From: Pseudomonas sp. QS1027
GTDB lineage: Bacteria > Pseudomonadota > Gammaproteobacteria > Pseudomonadales > Pseudomonadaceae
Length of the DNA: 64,000 nucleotides
Direction: 5' to 3'
Assembly (NCBI RefSeq): GCF_002814235.1
Contig: NZ_PHSU01000014.1
Coordinates: forward strand, 124,001-188,000
Shown: positions 54,676 through 63,972 of the stretch, one piece after another
How positions within the stretch are numbered: the first letter of the stretch is position 1
Layout of the letters: every line of letters starts with the position of its first letter
Position numbers and translations under genes: made by a program
Notes under the pieces: generated by a model
The model's database searches: none
The model's input: only the letters and a program-made list of their open reading frames with translations
What the model was told of the DNA's origin: nothing

Positions 54676-54723
54676 TACAGGGACCGCGCCTGGCTTCGAA
54701 TTTCCTTCAAGGGCGGCCAGGTG

Positions 54724-55047
54724 TCACTGGCCCGCAGGCGGCCGCTGCGGCATCACCGAGGTGCCGAAGGTATTGCCCATGCGTACGCTGGTGGCGGCCG
54801 GCGTTGCCAGGCCCAGCTTGCTGGGGGATTTCTTGCTGATGTCGGGGTTCAGCGCCTCCTGGTTTTTCTGCCGTGCCTGGGTCTGTTCCGGGTCGCTCAT
54901 CTGCTGGCTCAGACAGGTGTAGTCCGGCGCCTTGTAGCCGCCGACACTGACGTCGATGCAACCGACCGGTTGCGCGGTCGGCTCAGCGGCCAGCGCCGAA
55001 CCCGATAGCGTGAACAACAAGATCGTGAGCGTTAAAGGGCATTTCAT
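54724..55047 (-). CDS. Small exported protein
   Basis: 107 residues with signal peptide MKCPLTLTILLFTLSGSALA. The mature part has two Cys (GCIDVSVGGYKAPDYTCLSQQM), a Gln/Asn/Lys-rich middle (TQARQKNQEALNPDISKKSPSK) and a Pro-rich end. AGGAG is correctly spaced before the ATG. Function unknown; it is convergent with the TRAP operon and divergent from the STN/ECF operon. Confidence 0.75.
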   Translation of the reverse strand: MKCPLTLTILLFTLSGSALAAEPTAQPVGCIDVSVGGYKAPDYTCLSQQMSDPEQTQARQKNQEALNPDISKKSPSKLGLATPAATSVRMGNTFGTSVMPQRPPAGQ

Positions 55048-55173
55048 TGAAGCCTCCTGGCGACCCCGGAAGAAGGGTTTCTCTAGTCCTTTAGTCTAGA
55101 TCAACGCCTTCTGCCACTGGGTGATGGTTTTTTTGCAGTGAACGTAACATCAGATTCATAAACAGCCCTCAGG

Positions 55174-55926
55174 ATGACGATTTTCAGGAACACGTCAGCT
55201 GTGCAGGGACTTCGATCCGTGGCGGTGCGTCTGTCGTTCTTTCGCTATCCCTTGGCGGGGCTGGTCCTGGCCGGCTGGTTGCTGGGCGGAGTTTTCCCGT
55301 GCCTGGCGGCTGAGCCGGTGCAGCTCGATCCCGAGGCGCGCCTGGACCTGGACATTGCCGCCCAGGAGCTGGCCGGCGCACTGGATACCTTCAGTCGCCT
55401 GACCGGAATGGCCGTGCTGGTGGACCGCGACCTGACCCGCGCACGCCGTTCCTTCGCCGTGCACGGGCACTATCGGGCCAGTGAAGCCTTGAGCCTGTTG
55501 CTCACTGGCACAGGCTTGATGGCGCGTTACGCCCGGGCCGATGCCTTCACCCTGCAAGTGGCGCAAGTCAGCGAACGGCCGGCGGGCAAGGGGGGTGAGA
55601 GTCCGGCCGCGAAAGCCATGGCGAGCAGTTATGCCCAGGCGATCCAGGTGGCGATCGAACAGGCCTTGTGTACGTTACCCCTGACCCGACCGGGGACTTA
55701 CCGGGCCGTGTTGCAGGTGTGGATCGGGCGAGCCGGCGACGTCCAGTACAGCCGCCTGGTCAGTTCCACCGGAGATGTTCAGCGCGATGGGGCGCTGGTG
55801 GCACGGTTGAGCGGTGTGCGGGTCAGGCGTCCTGCGCCGACGTCGCTGCATCAGCCGATAACCCTTCTAATAACGCCGAATTCAGCAGGAAGCAGCATGG
55901 AATGCACAGAGCGGGAAGGAGCCTGA
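55174..55926 (+). CDS. STN plus TonB C-terminal domain periplasmic protein
   Basis: 250 residues. An N-terminal membrane helix or signal (PLAGLVLAGWLLGGVFPCLAA) is followed by an STN domain at about 55-125 (LDIAAQELAGALDTFSRLTGMAVLVDRDLTRARRSFAVHGHYRASEALSLLLTGTGL) and a TonB C-terminal-like domain at about 155-240 (YRAVLQVWIGRAGDVQYSRLVSSTGDVQRDGALVARLSGV). STN domains are normally the signalling plug extension of TonB receptors. Here it is on a separate protein, five bases before an ECF sigma gene, so it may sense a signal and pass it to the FecR protein. The start is uncertain (weak ribosome site). Confidence 0.78.
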   Translation: MTIFRNTSAVQGLRSVAVRLSFFRYPLAGLVLAGWLLGGVFPCLAAEPVQLDPEARLDLDIAAQELAGALDTFSRLTGMAVLVDRDLTRARRSFAVHGHYRASEALSLLLTGTGLMARYARADAFTLQVAQVSERPAGKGGESPAAKAMASSYAQAIQVAIEQALCTLPLTRPGTYRAVLQVWIGRAGDVQYSRLVSSTGDVQRDGALVARLSGVRVRRPAPTSLHQPITLLITPNSAGSSMECTEREGA

Positions 55927-55931
55927 GAAGT

Positions 55932-56480
55932 ATGAAGAATATCGGGCAGAGTCCGATGGTCCGGTTGTTCCTGACCTCCTATGACGACTTCAAGGCGCGT
56001 TTGCGCCGGCGCCTGGGTTCCGAGGATCTGGCCAACGATGTCCTGCACGAAACCTACCTGCGGGTCGATCGCATGGAGGCGCCGCTCAACCTCACCCAGC
56101 CCAACGCCTACCTGTACCGTATGGCGCTGAACATCGCCGCCGATCGGCGTCAGGCCGACGCGCGCTTGTTGACGGGGGAGGAAATCGAGGAGCTGTTGCA
56201 GGTCAGCGACGAATCCCAGGACCCGGAGCGGGTCGTGGGCGGGCAGAAGGAGATCCAGTTGCTGCTCAGCGCCCTGTATGAACTGCCGCCACGGCGACGG
56301 CGGATTTTTATCGCGGCGCGTCTGGAAGAGGCGCCGCACCTGGAAATTTCCCAGCGTTTCGGGATTTCCACGCGCATGGTCGAGAAGGAGTTGAAGGCCG
56401 CCCTGGGGCATTGCGCGGCGCGGCTTGAAAGAAAAGTGATTCAGCGGTTCGGTCCCGGTGCGGGAAAACCGTCTAGGTAA
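55932..56480 (+). CDS. ECF sigma-70 factor (FecI-like)
   Basis: 182 residues from ATG 55932. Region 2: FLTSYDDFKARLRRRLGSEDLANDVLHETYLRVDRM...PNAYLYRMALNIAADRRQADARL. Region 4: LLLSALYELPPRRRRIFIAARLEEAPHLEISQRFGISTRMVEKELKAALGHCAARL. This is the FecI/PvdS-like iron-starvation group. It is encoded between the STN protein and a FecR-like anti-sigma factor, forming a three-gene cell-surface-signalling unit. Confidence 0.93.
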   Translation: MKNIGQSPMVRLFLTSYDDFKARLRRRLGSEDLANDVLHETYLRVDRMEAPLNLTQPNAYLYRMALNIAADRRQADARLLTGEEIEELLQVSDESQDPERVVGGQKEIQLLLSALYELPPRRRRIFIAARLEEAPHLEISQRFGISTRMVEKELKAALGHCAARLERKVIQRFGPGAGKPSR

Positions 56481-56514
56481 TAGACCAGCAAAATCTTCTT
56501 GAGTACCTGCGCGC

Positions 56515-57465
56515 TTGAACACGACTTCCATCACTGATTCCCGGGCCGGCGAGACCGCTCGACTGCACAGCGAAGCCCAGGATTGGCTGATCCTCCTGAC
56601 CTCGGGGCGGGCCACCGCCGCCGATGCCCGGGCCTTGCGCCAGTGGTGCGCGCAGAGTGCGGAACACGCCCAGGCGTTCGAGCGCAGCAAGTCGATGTGG
56701 CAGTCCCTCAAGCCGGCCGCCTTGCAATTGCAGCATCCGCCCCGTGCCCGGCAGTTCGGCCGAAGGGCTTTTCTCGGCGGTGCCATTGCGGCGTCGGCGG
56801 CATTTTTCCTGATCCGCGAAACCATACCGGGCGGCTTTTCCGGGCTGGGTGCCGATTACGTTACCGAAGTCGGCGAGCAGCGGCGCATCGACCTGGGCGA
56901 CGATATCCGCCTGGAACTCAACACCCAGACCCGGATCAATCGTCTGGCAGCGGTCGGCGGCAGCCCGCGGATCGAACTGGTCAGTGGTGAAGTGGAAGTG
57001 GTGACGCGTTCGCGTGAGTCGATCAGCGTCCAGGCCGGTCCGGGCTGGTTGCAGGCCGACCAGGCGCGTTTCAACTTGCGTCATATTGACCAGAGCGTTT
57101 GTGTGACCTGTATCGAAGGTTTGCTCACGGTGCAGGTGCAGGGCCGCAGTATCCGTCTGGAGAGCGGTCGGCAACTGACCTATGACGCCCAGCATACCGG
57201 CGAGCCGCAAGCGGTGGACGCCGCGAATGTGATCGCCTGGCGCAACAAGATGCTGGTGTTCAACGACGCGACCCTGGCCTCGGTGATCGACGAGATCAAC
57301 CGCTATCGCCCGGGCATGCTGGTGCTGCTCAATACCGAGCTGGGCAAGCGCAAGGTCCAGGCGCGTTTCAGCCTCGACCAGTTGGCCGGGGTGGCGTTGT
57401 TGATTCGCGATGCCTACGGGGCCAAGTGCACCGAGTTGCCGGGTGGGGTGGTGTTGCTCAGCTGA
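56515..57465 (+). CDS. FecR-like anti-sigma/signal-transfer protein
   Basis: 316 residues from TTG 56515, the only in-frame start after a stop at 56500. Residues 1-80 are the cytoplasmic DUF4880/FecR N-domain (AQDWLILLTSGRATAADARALRQWCAQSAEHAQAFER) that binds the sigma factor. A twin-Arg-like FGRRAFLGG precedes the membrane helix at about 86-102. Then come the periplasmic FecR domain (EQRRIDLGDDIRLELNTQTRI...SGEVEVVTRSR) and a C-terminal STN-like region. The TTG start may lower its level relative to the sigma factor. Confidence 0.9.
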   Translation: MNTTSITDSRAGETARLHSEAQDWLILLTSGRATAADARALRQWCAQSAEHAQAFERSKSMWQSLKPAALQLQHPPRARQFGRRAFLGGAIAASAAFFLIRETIPGGFSGLGADYVTEVGEQRRIDLGDDIRLELNTQTRINRLAAVGGSPRIELVSGEVEVVTRSRESISVQAGPGWLQADQARFNLRHIDQSVCVTCIEGLLTVQVQGRSIRLESGRQLTYDAQHTGEPQAVDAANVIAWRNKMLVFNDATLASVIDEINRYRPGMLVLLNTELGKRKVQARFSLDQLAGVALLIRDAYGAKCTELPGGVVLLS

Positions 57466-57519
57466 TTCTGGGCTGTCGATTGTAGATACTCGTCTTGCCC
57501 CGGTCCCTGTCGGAGCTGC

Positions 57520-57599
57520 CCTTGTGGGAGCGGAGCTTGCCCGCGAAGAGGCCATTGAGATCGCCAAAAGCTTCGCGGGCAAGCTCCGCTCCCACAAGG
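57520..57599. repeat. REPIN with 29-bp perfect arms
   Basis: Left arm 57520-57548 (begins CCTTGTGGGAGCGGAGCTTG) is exactly inverted at 57571-57599, 22 bases apart. It lies between the FecR gene and the convergent gspJ. This is the second REP sub-type of the window (GTGGGAGCGGAGCTTGC). Confidence 0.9.
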
Positions 57600-57637
57600 T
57601 GTGCGTTCAGCTTTCGAGCAAGTGAGTCCAGGTAACG

Positions 57638-58249
57638 CTATTCCAGCGGGCCCAGCACCTGGCGGTAACGCTCCGGCCCCTGGGGCGTATCCCGTACCAG
57701 GGTGATCTCCAGGCCCTGGGGATTATCCTGATGATTACCGCCCAGGTTGCGCCAGCCCTTGCCCGGTTGCCAGACCCGCAAGTCCATTTCCCGAACCTGA
57801 CTCAGCACGGCGACACCATCCTTGGCCGCCGGCAATGGAAATTGCGTGCGCGCTTGTCCTGCGGCCCGATACAGGGTGCCGCCCTGCAACCACCAGCGCA
57901 CCCGTTGCAGCGCACCGTCCTGCTGCGGCGCGGCGCGGATCAGGTCCAGGCGAAAGCCCTTGCCCTCGGCGCTGCGTACGCTCAGGGCCACGGGGGCGGG
58001 CGGGGCTTCGTGTTCGGTATCCACCACCACCGGCTCCACCAGTTCGATACCGGCGCGCAATGCCACATCGCGCTCCAACTGCCCCAGGGCGGCCAGCAGT
58101 TCGCGGGTCTGCCCGGCGCTGGCCTTGAGGTGTTCATCGGCGCGGTTGACGCTGTCCAGTCCACGCCAGGCGATCACGCTGACAATCGCCATCAGCATGA
58201 TCGCGACCATGACTTCAATCAGGGTAAAGCCTTGCTGGCGCTTGTTCAT
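57638..58249 (-). CDS. gspJ: Type II secretion minor pseudopilin GspJ
   Basis: 203 residues from ATG 58249. Prepilin motif KRQQG/FTLIEVMVAIMLMAIVSVIAWRGLDSVNRA, cleaved after Gly7 and N-methylated by PilD-type peptidase. The rest is the GspJ beta-rich fold with QVLGPLE at the end. The ATG overlaps the gspH stop (ATGA). It would cap the pseudopilus with GspH, I and K. No gspK follows. Confidence 0.88.
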   Translation of the reverse strand: MNKRQQGFTLIEVMVAIMLMAIVSVIAWRGLDSVNRADEHLKASAGQTRELLAALGQLERDVALRAGIELVEPVVVDTEHEAPPAPVALSVRSAEGKGFRLDLIRAAPQQDGALQRVRWWLQGGTLYRAAGQARTQFPLPAAKDGVAVLSQVREMDLRVWQPGKGWRNLGGNHQDNPQGLEITLVRDTPQGPERYRQVLGPLE

Positions 58250-58698
58250 TGGACCTTGACCTCGCCGGTGGCGCTGCGCAGCACGCTGATGCTGTGCTGG
58301 CCGTCGGAAAGGGACAGGCGCAACGGCGCGCCGACCCATTCGGCGGTCAGCAGCAGGCTTTTGCCCGGGTCGATACGCACCTGCATCGGTGTGCTCTGCC
58401 AGGCCCGTGGGCGCAGTTGCGGGTCTTGTGAAAATTGCTCGACGCCGCCCTGGTCGTCGCCACGGCTGAAGCGATAACCCTTGCTGTCGCTCAGCCAGCG
58501 AATCGGTCGACCATCGGCCTGGACTTCGGCCTGGGCCACTTGCAGGGCCTGGGCCAGGGTCTCGGCATCCTTGCGCAGCAGGTGCAGCGGGTCCGGCTTG
58601 ATACTCAGGCCAATGGCCGCGCTGGCGATACCGATGATGACCAGCACCACCATCAGTTCGATCAGGGTGAAACCGGCCTGGGGGCGCACGACATCCAT
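58246..58698 (-). CDS. gspH: Type II secretion minor pseudopilin GspH
   Basis: 150 residues from ATG 58698; AAGGAG lies ten bases before it. Prepilin motif QAG/FTLIELMVVLVIIGIASAAIGLSI, cleavage after Gly9. The globular part is GspH-like (RKDAETLAQALQVAQAEVQADGRPIRWLSDSKGYRF). It is coupled to gspJ by ATGA overlap. An upstream ATG would add about 11 residues. Confidence 0.87.
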   Translation of the reverse strand: MDVVRPQAGFTLIELMVVLVIIGIASAAIGLSIKPDPLHLLRKDAETLAQALQVAQAEVQADGRPIRWLSDSKGYRFSRGDDQGGVEQFSQDPQLRPRAWQSTPMQVRIDPGKSLLLTAEWVGAPLRLSLSDGQHSISVLRSATGEVKVQ

Positions 58699-58802
58699 TC
58701 GACAAGAGCTCCTTGGGGGTGGATGCATGCTGCGCTGCGAAGATGATGGGCGTGTGAAATAAAAACGTGAGAATTGACAGGTAGTCTGATTGCAACGCGT
58801 TT

Positions 58803-58892
58803 CTGTAGGAGCCGGCTTGCTGGCGATAGGGACGACGCGGTGTATCAGGTACACCGTGTCGTCGTTGATCGCCAGCAAGCCGGCTCCTACAG
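58803..58892. repeat. REPIN forming a 90-base near-perfect hairpin
   Basis: Arms CTGTAGGAGCCGGCTTGC... (58803-58827) and their exact inverse (58868-58892), 25 bp each. Inside them, GACGACGCGGTGTA (58831-58844) pairs with TACACCGTGTCGTC (58850-58863) with one mismatch. The whole unit folds into one long stem between the divergent gspH and gspC genes. Confidence 0.9.
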
Positions 58893-58931
58893 GACGGTGT
58901 GTTCGGATCACCCTCGAAAAGGACCTCAAGC

Positions 58932-59363
58932 ATGCAATGGACTCACCGTTTCTCCCCGCCACAGCTTGTCCAGGGGCTGGCCTTGCTCGCGGCCCTGGCC
59001 GGTGCGCTGACCTGGTCCAGCCTGTTGCTGAAGCCAACGTCATCACTGTTGCCCGAAGGTCTGCCGCAAGCTGCCGGCAGTCGCAGCGACAATCCCGCCC
59101 TGCAATGGTTTTCCAACCAGCCGGCGGTACTCGATATCAAGGTCTCCGGGGTCATGGCCGGCGTGCACGGGGCGGTGGCGATCCTCAGCCTCAACGACGG
59201 CCCGCCGCGCAGCTTCCTCGCCGGCGAGGTCCTGAGCCAGGGCGTACGCCTGCTGGCCATCGAGCCCGAGGGTATTGTTGTCGAACGGGGCAAGGAAAAA
59301 CTCCAGCTGAACGTGACCCGCCTCAGCGCTGCGCCGTTCCTGCCGAAGCTGACCCGCCCTTGA
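58932..59363 (+). CDS. gspC: Type II secretion protein GspC, short form
   Basis: 143 residues from ATG 58932. One membrane helix at about 12-34 (LVQGLALLAALAGALTWSSLLL), then the GspC homology region: AVLDIKVSGVMAGVHGAVAILSLNDGPPRSFLAGEVLSQGVRLLAIEPEGIVVERGKEKLQLNV. The C-terminal PDZ domain of full-length GspC is missing, as in short XcpP-like forms. It normally links the inner-membrane platform to the GspD secretin. It overlaps the 3' end of gspI on the other strand by 41 bases. Confidence 0.82.
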   Translation: MQWTHRFSPPQLVQGLALLAALAGALTWSSLLLKPTSSLLPEGLPQAAGSRSDNPALQWFSNQPAVLDIKVSGVMAGVHGAVAILSLNDGPPRSFLAGEVLSQGVRLLAIEPEGIVVERGKEKLQLNVTRLSAAPFLPKLTRP

Positions 59364-59739
59364 GCCCAGGCTGGACCGGGCTCAGCACGGTTTCCAGCTG
59401 CGCCAGTGGCGGCGCCTCGCGGCTGCGATCGAGGACCCGGATATCGACCTTGAACAAACCGGCGCCGAACGCGCCGATCATCTGGTCGCAGCGCAACATC
59501 AGCCGGCCCTGATCGCATTCAAAGGACTTGCGCCCGACGGGCAGGCGTCCTTCCAGGCGCAACTCCGCCAGACGGCTCTGGGCCGCCAGCAAGGCGATGG
59601 ACTTGTCCCGCAACAGCCCGTTGCTCTGGGTCATCACCCCGGCCATGCGCACGGCGGCGGACAGTGCGACGGCGATGATCGTCAGCGCCACCAGCACTTC
59701 GATCAGGGTGAAACCACCTTGGTGGTGTGGACGGGGCAT
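59323..59739 (-). CDS. gspI: Type II secretion minor pseudopilin GspI
   Basis: 138 residues from ATG 59739. Prepilin motif HHQGG/FTLIEVLVALTIIAVALSAAVRMAGVM, then the short GspI beta domain (KSIALLAAQSRLAELRLEGRLPVGRKSFECDQGRLMLRC). The gene is separated from gspH-gspJ by gspC on the opposite strand, so the minor pseudopilins are not in one run. The last 41 bases overlap gspC. Confidence 0.87.
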   Translation of the reverse strand: MPRPHHQGGFTLIEVLVALTIIAVALSAAVRMAGVMTQSNGLLRDKSIALLAAQSRLAELRLEGRLPVGRKSFECDQGRLMLRCDQMIGAFGAGLFKVDIRVLDRSREAPPLAQLETVLSPVQPGLKGGSASAGTAQR

Positions 59740-59868
59740 CAAGTCGACTCGAGAGGGGAACCCGGGCTCAAGACTAGGGGGCTTGTTTGACCGCCTGCTG
59801 ACCAAAGCTCCCGAGCTTTTCGCAACGGCTTGTCGTTGATTGGCCTTCAGCCAGTGCCAGGTCTTCCC

Positions 59869-60606
59869 TCAACTGTCCCGGTGGGCGCCGCTCACCGGCA
59901 GGCGACTGCCGAGGCGATACCGCGACGAGGGATGGGTCAGGCGCACATAGGTGACAATCTTGTTCTGGCTCCAGGTCCGCCGGACCAGGATCAGGCACGG
60001 TTCCAGGGCGTCAATCTGCATATGTCTGCTTTCGTCGCTGCTGGGGTGCCCGGCCTCGACGATATGCTCCATCTCGTCGGGGCGAATGACCTGAAGAAGA
60101 TAGCGCGCCGGTTGCAGCTGCTCACCGAACTCCTGTTGCAGAAAGTCCGGCACCAGCTCGGGATTGACGTAGCGATCCTCGAACTGCACCGGCACGCCTT
60201 CTTCACTGTGCACGCAGATCAGGTGAAACACCGACGAACCGGTGGGCAGCGCCAAAGCGGCGGCCACGGGCATCGAGGCCGCCTCGCGGCCCAGGTGCAG
60301 GACCCGGCAGGAATAGCTGTGCCCGCGGGCGATGATTTCGTCGGCGATATTGGTGATGCGCAGCAGGTTCGATTGCGGCTTGCTTTCGGCGACGAAGGTG
60401 CCGACGCCGGAAATCCGCAACAGATGACCTTCTTCCGTCAGTTCGCGCAAGGCCCGGTTGACGGTCATGCGCGAAATGCCCAGCTCCTGCACCAGGCGGT
60501 TTTCCGAGGGGATCAAGTCACCAGGCTTCCATTCGCCACTGCGCAGCTTGTCTTGCACAAAGTCCTTCGCGCGCCGATAGAGGGCTTGCGGTGCATTTTT
60601 GATCAT
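59869..60606 (-). CDS. GntR-family regulator, HutC-like with UTRA domain
   Basis: 245 residues. Winged helix: LYRRAKDFVQDKLRSGEWKPGDLIPSENRLVQELGISRMTVNRALRELTEEGHLLRISGVGTFVAE. UTRA domain with HutC-like segments: 'PVQFEDRYVNPELVPDFLQQEFGEQLQPARYLLQVIRPDEMEHIVEA' and 'RRTWSQNKIVTYVRLTHPSSRYRLGSR'. These features closely resemble the histidine-utilisation repressor. It is last in the operon behind the aminotransferase and ABC importer genes, which it probably regulates in response to histidine, urocanate or a relative. Confidence 0.92.
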   Translation of the reverse strand: MIKNAPQALYRRAKDFVQDKLRSGEWKPGDLIPSENRLVQELGISRMTVNRALRELTEEGHLLRISGVGTFVAESKPQSNLLRITNIADEIIARGHSYSCRVLHLGREAASMPVAAALALPTGSSVFHLICVHSEEGVPVQFEDRYVNPELVPDFLQQEFGEQLQPARYLLQVIRPDEMEHIVEAGHPSSDESRHMQIDALEPCLILVRRTWSQNKIVTYVRLTHPSSRYRLGSRLPVSGAHRDS

Positions 60607-60609
60607 GGG

Positions 60610-61743
60610 TCAGTCCGCATCTTTTTGAGCGGCAAGAACACTTGCCAGGGCTTTGAGAAAAAGGTCGTTATCCTCACAGCTACCGATGGAGACGCGCAAG
60701 TACTCTGTGTACCCGTCTTCACGCCAGGGTTTGACGATGATGCCCTTGCCCAGCAAGGCCTGGTTGATGGTTTCAGCGGGATAGGGCGTGCTGAAGAAGA
60801 GGAAGTTGGCCAGTGACGGCGCGGTGTCCAGGCCCAGGTTCTGCAGGGCGATCACCATATGCCGGCGCTCATGGGCGACGTGGGCGAGGGTGGCTTGCAG
60901 GTGTTCTTCATCCGCCAGGGCGGCAATCGCCGCGGCCTGGGCCACGCGGTTGATGTTGAACGGCGTGCGCAGGCGGTCGATCAGGTCGGCGAGCATCGGG
61001 TCGCTGACAATGCCGTAGCCGATCCGCAAGCCCGCCAGGGAATAGGCCTTGGAGAAGGTCCGCAGGAGGATGAAGGGCTTGCCGCTGGCCTGGATCAGGC
61101 CGAGGCAGTCGGGGTAGCCCTCCTCGAATTGCGCGTACTCGTAATAGGCCTCGTCGAACACCAGCAGGCACTGGGCCGGAAGCGCCGCCAACAGCCGTTG
61201 CAACTCGTCGGCGTCGAGGGTGCAGCCGACCGGGTTGGACGGGCAGGAAAACATCAACAGGCGGGTTTTCGGGGTCAGCGCCTGAATCATCGCCGGCACG
61301 TCGAAGCGGCCTTCATCGGTCATCGGCACGCCCGTTACCCGGGCCCCGGCGGCGATGGGGTAGATAAAGTGCAGGCCGAACGAAGGCACTACGGTGACCA
61401 CTTCATCGCCATGATCGAGGAACACCCGGCTGATGATACTCAGCAAATCTTCGGAACCATTGCCGAACACCAACTGATTGCCCGGTACGCCGAGCTTGGC
61501 GCTGAGGGCGGCGCGCAGTTCCAGGCAACTGGCATCCGGGTACAGCGCGATGCTGGAACAGGCCAGGGCCATGGCGGCGGCGACCGCCGGTGCCGGGCCC
61601 AGGGGATTTTCGTTGCTGCCCAGCTTGGCCACCCGGGTCAGCCCGAAACGTTTACGCACCGCTTCGGTGCCGAGGCCGGCGTTGTAGCTGGCCAGATCAC
61701 GGACCTGGGGGCGGGCGAGGAGTTGCAGTTCAGCAGCGTTCAT
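60610..61743 (-). CDS. HisC-like PLP aminotransferase
   Basis: 377 residues, fold type I. Segments: [41 protein letters not shown], '[33 protein letters not shown]', 'CPSNPVGC', the PLP lysine in [21 protein letters not shown] and the Arg in [13 protein letters not shown]. It resembles histidinol-phosphate aminotransferase. Because it is in a transport operon rather than with his genes, it probably acts in catabolism, for example on the imported amino acid. The start overlaps the ABC ATPase stop (ATGA). Confidence 0.9.
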   Translation of the reverse strand: MNAAELQLLARPQVRDLASYNAGLGTEAVRKRFGLTRVAKLGSNENPLGPAPAVAAAMALACSSIALYPDASCLELRAALSAKLGVPGNQLVFGNGSEDLLSIISRVFLDHGDEVVTVVPSFGLHFIYPIAAGARVTGVPMTDEGRFDVPAMIQALTPKTRLLMFSCPSNPVGCTLDADELQRLLAALPAQCLLVFDEAYYEYAQFEEGYPDCLGLIQASGKPFILLRTFSKAYSLAGLRIGYGIVSDPMLADLIDRLRTPFNINRVAQAAAIAALADEEHLQATLAHVAHERRHMVIALQNLGLDTAPSLANFLFFSTPYPAETINQALLGKGIIVKPWREDGYTEYLRVSIGSCEDNDLFLKALASVLAAQKDAD

Positions 61744-62579
61744 ACCGGGGAAGCCTCTTTGTTGTCTTGCCAGAACGCATTGCGATCCAGATAGTTCTGC
61801 AGGAATTGCTGCAGACGGGGGTGTTCGGTGTTGTGGAAGATCTGCTGTGGGGTGCCCTGGGCCACCACCTGGCCCTGGTCAAGGAACACCACCGAATCGG
61901 CGACCTGTGCGGCGAAGCCCATCTCATGGGTGACCACCACCATGGTCATGCCTTCCTTGGCCAGGGTTTTCATGACCTGCAGGACTTCGCCCACCAGCTC
62001 CGGGTCGAGGGCCGAAGTCGGTTCATCGAACAGCATGATGTGCGGCTCCATGGCCAGCGCCCGGGCAATCGCCACGCGCTGCTGCTGGCCGCCGGAGAGC
62101 TGGATCGGGTAGACATCGGCCTTGTGCGCCAGGCCGACTTTGTCGAGCATCGCCAGGGCGCGTTGCCGGGCCTCGGCGCTGGACAACTTGCGCACGCGCA
62201 GCAGGGCTTCGCTGACATTGCCCAGGGCGGTCATGTGCGGCCACAGGTTGAACTGCTGGAAGACCATGCCGATATTGCGCCGGACCTGATTGATCTGGGC
62301 TTGCGCCGCGCGCTTGCGGCCCTTGCCGTTGTCCGGGACATAGCCGAGCAACTGGCCTTCGATATGAATCTCGCCTTCGTCGTACTCTTCGAGAAAGGCC
62401 ATGCTCCGCAGCAGGGTGCTTTTGCCCGAGCCGGAAGGGCCGATCAGGCACACCACTTCGGAGTGCCGGACCTGCAGGTCGATCCCCTTGAGTACACGCA
62501 GGGCGCCGAAGCTCTTGCCGACATTGTGCAGGCGCACCATGGGTTGCGAGTCGCCGGGGAGTTGTTCGGGAGTCTTCAT
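61740..62579 (-). CDS. Polar amino-acid ABC importer ATPase
   Basis: 279 residues from ATG 62579 (ribosome site AAGGTGA). Walker [16 protein letters not shown]-loop [17 protein letters not shown], signature [43 protein letters not shown], switch His in [12 protein letters not shown]. These are hallmarks of the HisP/GlnQ class. An insertion ([19 protein letters not shown]) after [13 protein letters not shown] is typical of HisP relatives. Confidence 0.95.
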   Translation of the reverse strand: MKTPEQLPGDSQPMVRLHNVGKSFGALRVLKGIDLQVRHSEVVCLIGPSGSGKSTLLRSMAFLEEYDEGEIHIEGQLLGYVPDNGKGRKRAAQAQINQVRRNIGMVFQQFNLWPHMTALGNVSEALLRVRKLSSAEARQRALAMLDKVGLAHKADVYPIQLSGGQQQRVAIARALAMEPHIMLFDEPTSALDPELVGEVLQVMKTLAKEGMTMVVVTHEMGFAAQVADSVVFLDQGQVVAQGTPQQIFHNTEHPRLQQFLQNYLDRNAFWQDNKEASPV

Positions 62580-62629
62580 GGGGTCACCTTGTTTCGGGAC
62601 AATAGGTTTCTGAGGGCGTTGTAGGGCGT

Positions 62630-63301
62630 TCATTGCGGCTGCCGGCTCATGAAGCGGCCGACCCAGGTTTCCAGGTACATGCCCAGGCGTGAACAGAACT
62701 CCACCAGCAGCAGGTAGCCGATACACAGCACCAGCAGGGTTTCGACGAAGGCGAAGGTTTGCGAACCGATACCGGTCATGACCATGGTCAGTTCCGGGAT
62801 GGTGATGATCGACAGCACCGCGGTTTCCTTGCACAGGATGGTCACCAGGTTGACCAGCGCCGGCAGGATGATCACCAGCATCTGCGGCAACTGGATGCGC
62901 AGGATGCATTGCCAGCGGCTGATGCCCAGGCAGTCGGCCGCCTCCAGTTGGCCGCGGGCCACCGACTCGAAGCCGGTGCGGAAAATCTCCGCGAAGTACA
63001 CGCTGCCATAGATGCCCAGCCCGAGGATCCCGGCGGGAACAGGGTCCAGGCTGAGGCCGAAGGACGGTCCGCCGTAATAGACCAGGAACAGCTGGACCAG
63101 GAATGGCGTGCTGCGAATGACCTCGATAAACGCCCGTAGCGGTGCGCGAATCAGGTTGTTGCCGAACAACTGGGCCACGGCAATCAGCATGCCGAGGAAC
63201 AACCCCAGGACCACCCCGGCGGACCAGGTGCCGAGGGTGACTGTGAAGCCCTGGGCGATATCGTCGAGGTGCTCGGTAATGACCCGGTAGTCGAAGATCA
63301 T
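62630..63301 (-). CDS. Polar amino-acid ABC permease
   Basis: 223 residues from ATG 63301 with AAGGAG upstream. The HisMQ-type EAA loop is [60 protein letters not shown]. About five membrane helices. It pairs with the second permease encoded just upstream on the same strand, overlapping by four bases. Confidence 0.94.
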   Translation of the reverse strand: MIFDYRVITEHLDDIAQGFTVTLGTWSAGVVLGLFLGMLIAVAQLFGNNLIRAPLRAFIEVIRSTPFLVQLFLVYYGGPSFGLSLDPVPAGILGLGIYGSVYFAEIFRTGFESVARGQLEAADCLGISRWQCILRIQLPQMLVIILPALVNLVTILCKETAVLSIITIPELTMVMTGIGSQTFAFVETLLVLCIGYLLLVEFCSRLGMYLETWVGRFMSRQPQ

Positions 63302-63957
63302 GTCAGTTGCTCCTTCAGGCGTCGTTCCAGCAGGCCGCCGCAGAACGCCAGTGGAATATTGATCAGGCAATAGAAGCCGGCCAGCATCAGGTAGTCCTGG
63401 ACGAACAGGTAGTCGCTGGCCGCCAGGTTCTGCGCGGTACGAGTCAGGTCGGCGAGGCCGACCACCGACACCAGGGAAGAGGCCTTGATCAGCAGGATCA
63501 TTTCATTGACCAGGGCCGGCAGGGTCAGGCGCACGGCTTGCGGTACACGGATACGGATCAGCATCTGCCGGGTACTCAGGCCAAGTAGCCCGGCCGCTTC
63601 CAACTGCCCGCCGGGAATGGCGAGAAAGCCACCACGAAGGATTTCGGCGATATAAGCCCCGGCGCACAACGACAGGCTGATGATCGCGGCCGTCAGCGGC
63701 GACACATTGGGCAGGCCGACCCGTGGCAGGAAGTAATAGACAAAGAGCAATTGCACCAGCAGCGGAATGCCGCGGAACACGAAGATGTAGCCGCCCCCCA
63801 GGCGCCTGAACAACGGCACCGGCGACAGGCGCAGGCTGGCGATCAGGATGCCGATGAAAAAGCCGATCACCAGGGCTGCGGTGGAAACCTCGAGGGTCAC
63901 CAGCAGGCTGGTCAGCAGCAACGGCAGGTTCTGCAAAAATAAAGGCCAATCGAACAT
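63298..63957 (-). CDS. Polar amino-acid ABC permease (second subunit)
   Basis: 219 residues. First helix [62 protein letters not shown] and EAA loop [57 protein letters not shown] are typical of the HisQ/HisM family. It heterodimerises with the 62630-63301 product. The ATGA overlap shows coupled translation. Confidence 0.94.
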   Translation of the reverse strand: MFDWPLFLQNLPLLLTSLLVTLEVSTAALVIGFFIGILIASLRLSPVPLFRRLGGGYIFVFRGIPLLVQLLFVYYFLPRVGLPNVSPLTAAIISLSLCAGAYIAEILRGGFLAIPGGQLEAAGLLGLSTRQMLIRIRVPQAVRLTLPALVNEMILLIKASSLVSVVGLADLTRTAQNLAASDYLFVQDYLMLAGFYCLINIPLAFCGGLLERRLKEQLT

Positions 63958-63972
63958 TGCGGTGACTCCAAC

